Shown here piece after piece: positions 60,201-64,000 of a stretch of 64,000 bases of DNA; position 1 is the first letter of the stretch; each line of letters opens with the position of its first letter. Below the pieces are notes generated by a model. That model did no database searches. It had not been told where the DNA came from and was given only the letters and a program-made list of their open reading frames with translations. Made by a program: the position numbers and the translations under genes. The DNA is from Omphiscola glabra (taxonomy: Eukaryota; Mollusca; Gastropoda; Lymnaeidae), in NCBI GenBank assembly GCA_964017045.1, contig OZ024798.1:26073847-26137846 (forward strand), in the 5' to 3' direction.

Positions 60201-63200
60201 GAAATGACAATGGATGACATTCATTTTGAAGGGGTGCTTTTGAAATGACAGTGGATGACATTCATTTTGAAAGGGCTCTCTTGAAATGACAATGAATGAC
60301 CTACATTTTGAAGGGATGCATTTGAAATGACAGTGGATGACCCACATTTTGAAGAGGCTCTTTTAAAATGACAGTGTATGACCTACATTTTGAAGGGGCT
60401 GTGTTGAAATAACAGAGGATTTCCTACATTTTGTGATTTGGAATAACTTACCTGAGAGCATGTGAAAATGAAGTCTGGGTATTTTTCCATGAGACGCAAT
60501 GTACACGACCATGACCTTGCACACTTTCGTATAGTTTCAGCATAAGGCCACAGCCAGGCTGATGAAAGAAAGGGAGGACAGCCATGGGTACAGGAGAAGG
60601 AAACCAGGTGCTTGGTTACAATGTGAACTAGCATTTCAAAATTTAATTAAAGGAAGGCAGTTGTCTTGTTAAGCCATACCTTGTTTAGATTACCCACTAG
60701 GTATGCAGCAGAAGTTCCTTTCACTCAAAATTACAGAATTATTTAAAATAACTTCTTATCAGATAAGGTTTTTTTCAAAGGGCAGAAACTAAAAATTTTG
60801 CGTTGCTTATTATATATCCATTTTTAATCTGTTAATTTTATCAGATGGATTGATGAAAATTTTGTTTAAGATTTTGAATCAAAGGTTCTTAAACTTGAAA
60901 AGTCTGAGGTGTGCTAAAATACAATTTTAGGACTTCAACTATAAATGTTAGAGCAAAAAAAAATTGTTCTTATCTTTTGTGTTGCAAGCAGGATATGGAT
61001 CAATCCCAAATGAGCAATTTAGGATAATTGTTTGGTATGGATCAGTCCCAAATGAGCAATTTAGGATAATTGTTTGGTATGGATCAGTCCCAAATGAGCA
61101 ATTTAGGATAATTGTTTGGTATTGCTGCATGTAGCCCTATGGCTATATAGTAACAAAAAAAATCTTTCAAAATAACACAACAAACAAAAGTATTTATGAA
61201 TAGAAAAGAATAGTCAGAATAAGCATATAGATAAATATAGCACATGACATATCATTTTTATTGTGTTGATTTCAAGGATTTTTTGTGGGCGTGCAGATCT
61301 CCAAAACTAAATTCAAGGACACCCCCGAATTCAGACGCCACCTACTCTCAGACCCACAGAACTCAGAAGCCACCTACTCTCAGACCCACAGGACTCAGAA
61401 GCCACCTACTCTCAGACCCACAGGACTCAGAAGCCACCTACTCTCAGACCCACAGAACTCAGACGCCACCTACTCTCAGACCCACAGGACTCAGAAGCCA
61501 CCTACACTCAGTGACTTTAGCAATGATAGTTCCACTGTGGTATCCCACCTACCTGTGTCTATATGGGCATGGCCCATGGCATAGAGAGTATGTTGACTCT
61601 CTCCATTCCTCTGAGTGAAGAAATGCTCAGTTATTTCCTGGACCCTGTGTACAGAAAGTTGACACTGTGAGCATTAAGGAAACCATTGACTTGTATAGAG
61701 CAGGCCTGCACAACTCAAAATGTAAGGCGGGTCGAAATACTTTACGAAAAACTTGTTCTAGCCAAAAGAAAATAGGACAGGACTTGTGCGGGCCAAAAGA
61801 AAAAGGGAAAGGGAGAAAAGCTATTAAGACAATAATAAAAATAAAGAATATTTTGTTACTTCGCGGGCCGCAAAGTGCTAGCTGGCGGGCCGCCCGCGGA
61901 CCTTATGTTGTCCAGGTCTGGTGTAGAGAATCAAAATTTTAAAATGATTATTTCTTGCTTCTGTTTGTCTACACAAACTATTTGATGTAATTCAGATCTA
62001 TTACTTGTTAAGTGAATCTTAGGGCAAAAGTTGACATGAGCAGCGGAAAGAAAAAAAATGTCTCACCTCCTGAAGGTGCTCTTGTCAGTGACATCCAGCT
62101 GATTGATGACGTCATTGACAGTGTACAGAGCTTGATAACCCCGCTGGTCATCTTCAGGGAGTTCCTAGTGGATCAGCATTCCATTATACAATTGTTCAGC
62201 AGCAAAACCTTAAATGACCTATTGTCTATAGTTTAATTAATCAGAAACAAAAGTTTATTACATGTTGATTCTAAATTTTAAACCATAAAACTTAGTAAAG
62301 GTTTTAAAAGTTGAGTCTCAGCACTATTTATCATTGGTTTAGAGGGACCACCTTATTGTACACTACTTATCATTGGTTTAGAGGGACGACCTTATTGTAC
62401 ACTACTTATCATTGGTTTAGAGGGACGACCTTATTGTACACTACTTATCATTGTTTTTAGAGGGACCATCTTATTGTTCACTACTTATTGGTATATAGGG
62501 ACCACATTTTTGTACACTACTTATCATTGATTTAGAGAGACACCTTTTTGTACACCACTGATCAAGAAGAAGAAAAGTGTAATCCAACACAGTGTTGTGA
62601 TTAACACAACAATAATCCAACACAGTGTTGTGATTAACACAACAATAATCCAACACAGTGTTGTGATTAACACAACAATAATCCAACACAGTGTTGTGAT
62701 TAACACAACAATAATCCAACACAGTGTTGTGATTAACACAACAATAAGCAAAGATAGTGTTGTGACTAATAAAACAATAATCAAGCATACTTTAAAGGTG
62801 ATTACCTTCGCAATGTCATGGAGAGTTTCGACATCCAAAATCAGACTAAAAACATCTCTGTCAAACACAGCCACCTCGGCCTGGTTCAGGGTGAACCTCC
62901 TCTGGTCATCTTCAGGTGTCACGATGGCCACATTGCCAATACCAAACAAGTGGTTACAGGCCATCTCTATGTAAATGGTCTGCCTGCAGAGTTGTGGACA
63001 CACATGCTATTTCTCTTATAAAGTTATTGGTGCATTGAAAGTTTTAGAAAGAAACAATAACCAAAAAGCTTCTGAAATGTCTGCATTTAATTTTACACTT
63101 ATTTTTAATAGCTGTTGAAGGAACAATGTAGTGTTTGTAAAAAATGTTAGGATATTTCAAGATACAAAAAAATTAAAATGAGTCAAATGGAACTAGTTCA

Positions 63201-64000
63201 TCGTTTCCATGAATTTAATGCTGAATGGAAATGACTCAAGTTGATTTTAATTTTACTTCAACACAGGCTTTGCAAAGTCAATCACAGGGATTCACACACA
63301 CACACACATAAATGTGGGAATGAATAAACGCCCAAACACAAACACCCTAATCTTTTAAGTTTTAGAGTGGTACCTCTCAAGATATTTTACTGAATAGGAG
63401 GTCCTAGGACAATCTGACTTTAATGAATATTGACTTGTGCTCATGTAGAGTAATCAAACTTACTGTAGGTTAGAGGAACTCTGCTTTGGGGACAAGATGT
63501 AACTGATTCTGTCATTGTCTGCACTCAGGCCCTGTCATGAGGGTGTGGAAAGGGGAATGTTGTGAACATTAAAAATGTAATGGCTGATTTATGTCAAGCC
63601 TTAAGTAGAATGAAGTAGAACACTAAAAGCTGCACTAAAAAGTGGAGCAGGTCAATAAATGAAACAATATCATCTGTAAATTTATAAGAAATCATTTCAT
63701 AAATTTAAAAAAACCAAAACATTCAGCTTCTAAACAAAAGAAAAATCACATTTCAAAACTGCATGAGCTCTTAATACTTTTAACTCAAACTGAATTTCAA
63801 AATCAAACATATCAAATATTACAAAATGAGAGGAATATAAAAAGTTTAATAATCTGATTCATGATCGTCCAAATACTACCACTATGGGAAATAATAAAGA
63901 CAAATCCACCTGTTGTGGTTCTCCATTGACCCAAACTAAAGCTTCTGTTCCAGAGTTCCACAGCAAGTGTACCTCCTGACCTTTCCAAGCCACTGGGATA
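45264..64000 (-). CDS. MAN2C1: alpha-mannosidase 2C1 (GH38), 5' end beyond window
   Basis: A cytosolic metal-dependent exo-mannosidase that trims free oligosaccharides from ER-associated degradation. Exons from the 5' side (high-low): 64000-63910 (partial), 63531-63464, 62983-62806, 62164-62067, 61644-61553, 60558-60452, 59148-59038, 58342-58250, 55802-55686, 55274-55179 or 55069-54974, 53988-53897, 53772-53719, 53424-53298, 53129-52953, 52183-52153, 51802-51741, 51125-50957, 50361-50270, 49366-49269, 49172-49059, 48743-48671, 48354-48268, 47998-47855, 47300-47191, 46980-46901, 46441-46284, 45509-45264. Phases are continuous; about 987 codons are present, with roughly the first 90 residues missing by comparison with the family. 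Key motifs: GHAHIDTAWLWPY (metal ligands), [17 protein letters not shown] (Asp nucleophile in PDTFGYS), [26 protein letters not shown] and [12 protein letters not shown]. No disabling lesion was seen. Confidence 0.95.
47568..47795. mobile_element. 228-bp MITE with about 80-bp inverted repeats, MAN2C1 intron
   Basis: The left end CAAAGTAAGGTTAAACCTGA continues GGAACGCAACAAA..GTGTCGGCAGGAAGC..GCGAACAAACAG and is the near-perfect inverse of the right half ending TTTAACCTTACTTTG. It leaves only a short loop, so it is a strong hairpin former. Confidence 0.8.
49927..50255 (+). mobile_element. tRNA-derived SINE, copy 2, beside a MAN2C1 splice donor
   Basis: The head GTGCTGGGTGGCCGAGTGGT and the body GTAGGCGGATAACATTGGTA match the copies at 2788 and 57680. 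Its 3' end (CCACATTGTGACGGACAGATGC) lies only about 15 bp from the donor of the MAN2C1 exon at 50270-50361, in antisense orientation to the gene. Confidence 0.85.
52569..52845. repeat. 55-bp minisatellite, about 5 copies, MAN2C1 intron
   Basis: Unit starts AAGGTCTTTCAAAAATATCT and contains CTTCAGTGAACTAGATGTAG. Confidence 0.9.
53100..53250. repeat. 75-bp tandem duplication overlapping a MAN2C1 exon edge
   Basis: The 5' border of exon 52953-53129 with its upstream intron is duplicated: GGCGATTGTACTTCTTCACC at 53111 recurs as GGCGACTGTACTTCTTCATT at 53186, both followed by TGATAGAAGGTGGACAA. The second copy is an exon relic; the acceptor retains the TATCA(G/A) area but AG is lost. Confidence 0.85.
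54974..55069 (-). CDS. MAN2C1: MAN2C1 alternative exon A (downstream copy)
   Basis: Encodes 32 residues: [20 protein letters not shown], then [12 protein letters not shown]. Acceptor CTTTCCTCAG and donor GTATGAG are good, and both ends are phase 0. It joins SLVNKFP upstream to [12 protein letters not shown] downstream, either directly or after exon B. It shares length, phase and the first 24 residues with the exon at 55179-55274. Confidence 0.9.
55179..55274 (-). CDS. MAN2C1: MAN2C1 alternative exon B (upstream copy)
   Basis: Encodes 32 residues: [20 protein letters not shown], then [12 protein letters not shown]. Acceptor GTTTTCTAG and donor GTACCTG are intact, and both ends are phase 0. 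It differs from exon A at residues 25, 27, 29 and 31 only, with 13 synonymous codon differences. The intron between the two copies is 109 bp and shows no obvious duplicated intron sequence. Confidence 0.9.
56330..57655 (+). mobile_element. possible decayed element in a MAN2C1 intron
   Basis: Direct repeats containing TTTGACAGTTGTTGACA followed by G-runs lie at about 56368-56400 and 57610-57640. Between them, 56891-57037 reads [20 protein letters not shown], then [20 protein letters not shown] before a stop, with later coding-like remnants ([20 protein letters not shown] near 57178-57240). This is opposite to the host gene. The protein family is not recognised, and element boundaries are uncertain. 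Confidence 0.35.
57680..58067 (+). mobile_element. tRNA-derived SINE, copy 3, with 12-bp TSD
   Basis: The most complete copy, 388 bp. It is flanked by perfect duplications AACTAATCAAGG at 57668-57679 and 58068-58079, which set its ends exactly. A-box and B-box regions are at GGGTGGCCGAGTGGTCTAA and GGTCTGGAGTTCAATCC. It sits in a MAN2C1 intron, antisense to the gene. Confidence 0.93.
58665..58840. repeat. 55-bp tandem repeat, 3 copies, MAN2C1 intron
   Basis: Unit contains CACTTTCAATCAGCAGCCAT followed by ATTCAGCATCATCTCACCAAC. Confidence 0.9.
59225..59415. repeat. 21-bp minisatellite, 9 copies, MAN2C1 intron
   Basis: Unit CATCTTTCCTAATACATAAG + A, near perfect. The minus-strand heptapeptide repeats are an artefact. 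Confidence 0.93.
60105..60430. repeat. 40-bp minisatellite, about 8 copies, MAN2C1 intron
   Basis: Unit contains TTGAAATGACATTGGATGAC and TTCATTTTGAAGAGC. The last copy reaches within about 30 bp of exon 60452-60558. Confidence 0.88.
60990..61125. repeat. 42-bp tandem repeat, 3 copies, MAN2C1 intron
   Basis: Unit contains GGATCAGTCCCAAATGAGCA then ATTTAGGATAATTGTTTGGTAT. Confidence 0.92.
61335..61508. repeat. 32-bp minisatellite, about 5.5 copies, MAN2C1 intron
   Basis: Unit CTACTCTCAGACCCACAGGA + CTCAGAAGCCAC. It ends about 45 bp from the donor side of exon 61553-61644. Confidence 0.92.
61701..61920. mobile_element. hAT-type MITE, 220 bp, MAN2C1 intron
   Basis: It starts CAGGCCTGCACAACTC and ends GTTGTCCAGGTCTG; flanks GTATAGAG (61693-61700) and GTGTAGAG (61921-61928) form an 8-bp TSD with one mismatch. 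Same family as 29060-29250, in the opposite orientation of its interior (AAAACTTGTTCTAGCC, TTGTGCGGGCC). Confidence 0.88.
62310..62560. repeat. 39-bp minisatellite, about 6 copies, MAN2C1 intron
   Basis: Unit AGAGGGACCACCTTATTGTA + CACTACTTATCATTGGTTT. Confidence 0.9.
62585..62775. repeat. 33-bp minisatellite with internal hairpin, about 6 copies, MAN2C1 intron
   Basis: Unit CAACACAGTGTTGTGATTAA + CACAACAATAATC. GTTGTG and CACAAC flank ATTAA, so each unit can form a short stem. It ends about 30 bp from exon 62806-62983. Confidence 0.92.

Noticed and set aside
62141..62164. Alternative acceptor after CCCTGAAG for the MAN2C1 exon
   Set aside because: It has a poor polypyrimidine tract and breaks phase; the TAG at 62165-62167 gives phase 0 and [14 protein letters not shown], consistent with the family.

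Overview
This is a stretch of an intron-rich animal nuclear genome. It has GT-AG introns, a signal-peptide gene, three conserved eukaryotic genes, SINEs, LINE fragments, hAT-type MITEs and very abundant minisatellites. A lophotrochozoan, perhaps a gastropod mollusc, is plausible, but that is an inference: no feature in the sequence fixes the species. There are no operons, CRISPR arrays or prokaryotic features.

Layout. 1-4.3 kb: a small secreted 8-cysteine protein gene (three coding exons plus a 3' UTR exon, + strand). 5.2-7.1 kb: a satellite block (23 x 57 bp, then 76-bp units, one of which carries a 20 x 16-bp expansion). 7.1-9.1 kb: decayed non-LTR retrotransposon pieces. 10.3-13.6 kb: V-type ATPase subunit E (9 exons, + strand, 230 aa). 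15.6-16.3 kb: an inverted-repeat element. 17.0-19.1 kb: a long intronless ORF of unknown function (- strand, about 695 aa). 19.6-36 kb: a gene desert with a LINE 3' end, large minisatellites (34 bp x about 64, 20 bp x about 34, 32 bp, about 97 bp) and two hAT MITEs with visible target-site duplications. 36.4-44.7 kb: CHORDC1 (9 coding exons, + strand, 324 aa); its first intron holds a nested pair of inverted-repeat elements. 44.7-64 kb: cytosolic/lysosome-independent alpha-mannosidase MAN2C1 (- strand, 28 exons seen, N-terminus beyond the right edge). CHORDC1 and MAN2C1 converge tail to tail, with opposing poly(A) signals about 90 bp apart.

The most interesting signal is in MAN2C1. Two neighbouring 96-bp exons (54974-55069 and 55179-55274) encode the same 32-residue segment of the GH38 catalytic domain. 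They have the same length and phase, intact splice sites, 13 synonymous codon changes, and only four amino-acid changes, at alternating positions 25, 27, 29 and 31. This is the pattern of mutually exclusive alternative exons kept under selection. Other points of note are a KKRK-type motif in a MAN2C1 linker, a minisatellite in intron after intron of MAN2C1, the unknown intronless ORF, and the nested inverted-repeat element in CHORDC1 intron 1, whose intact opposite arm acts as an empty-site control.

Exon joins were made by eye from splice consensus, reading-frame continuity and family knowledge; no alignment or transcript data were available.
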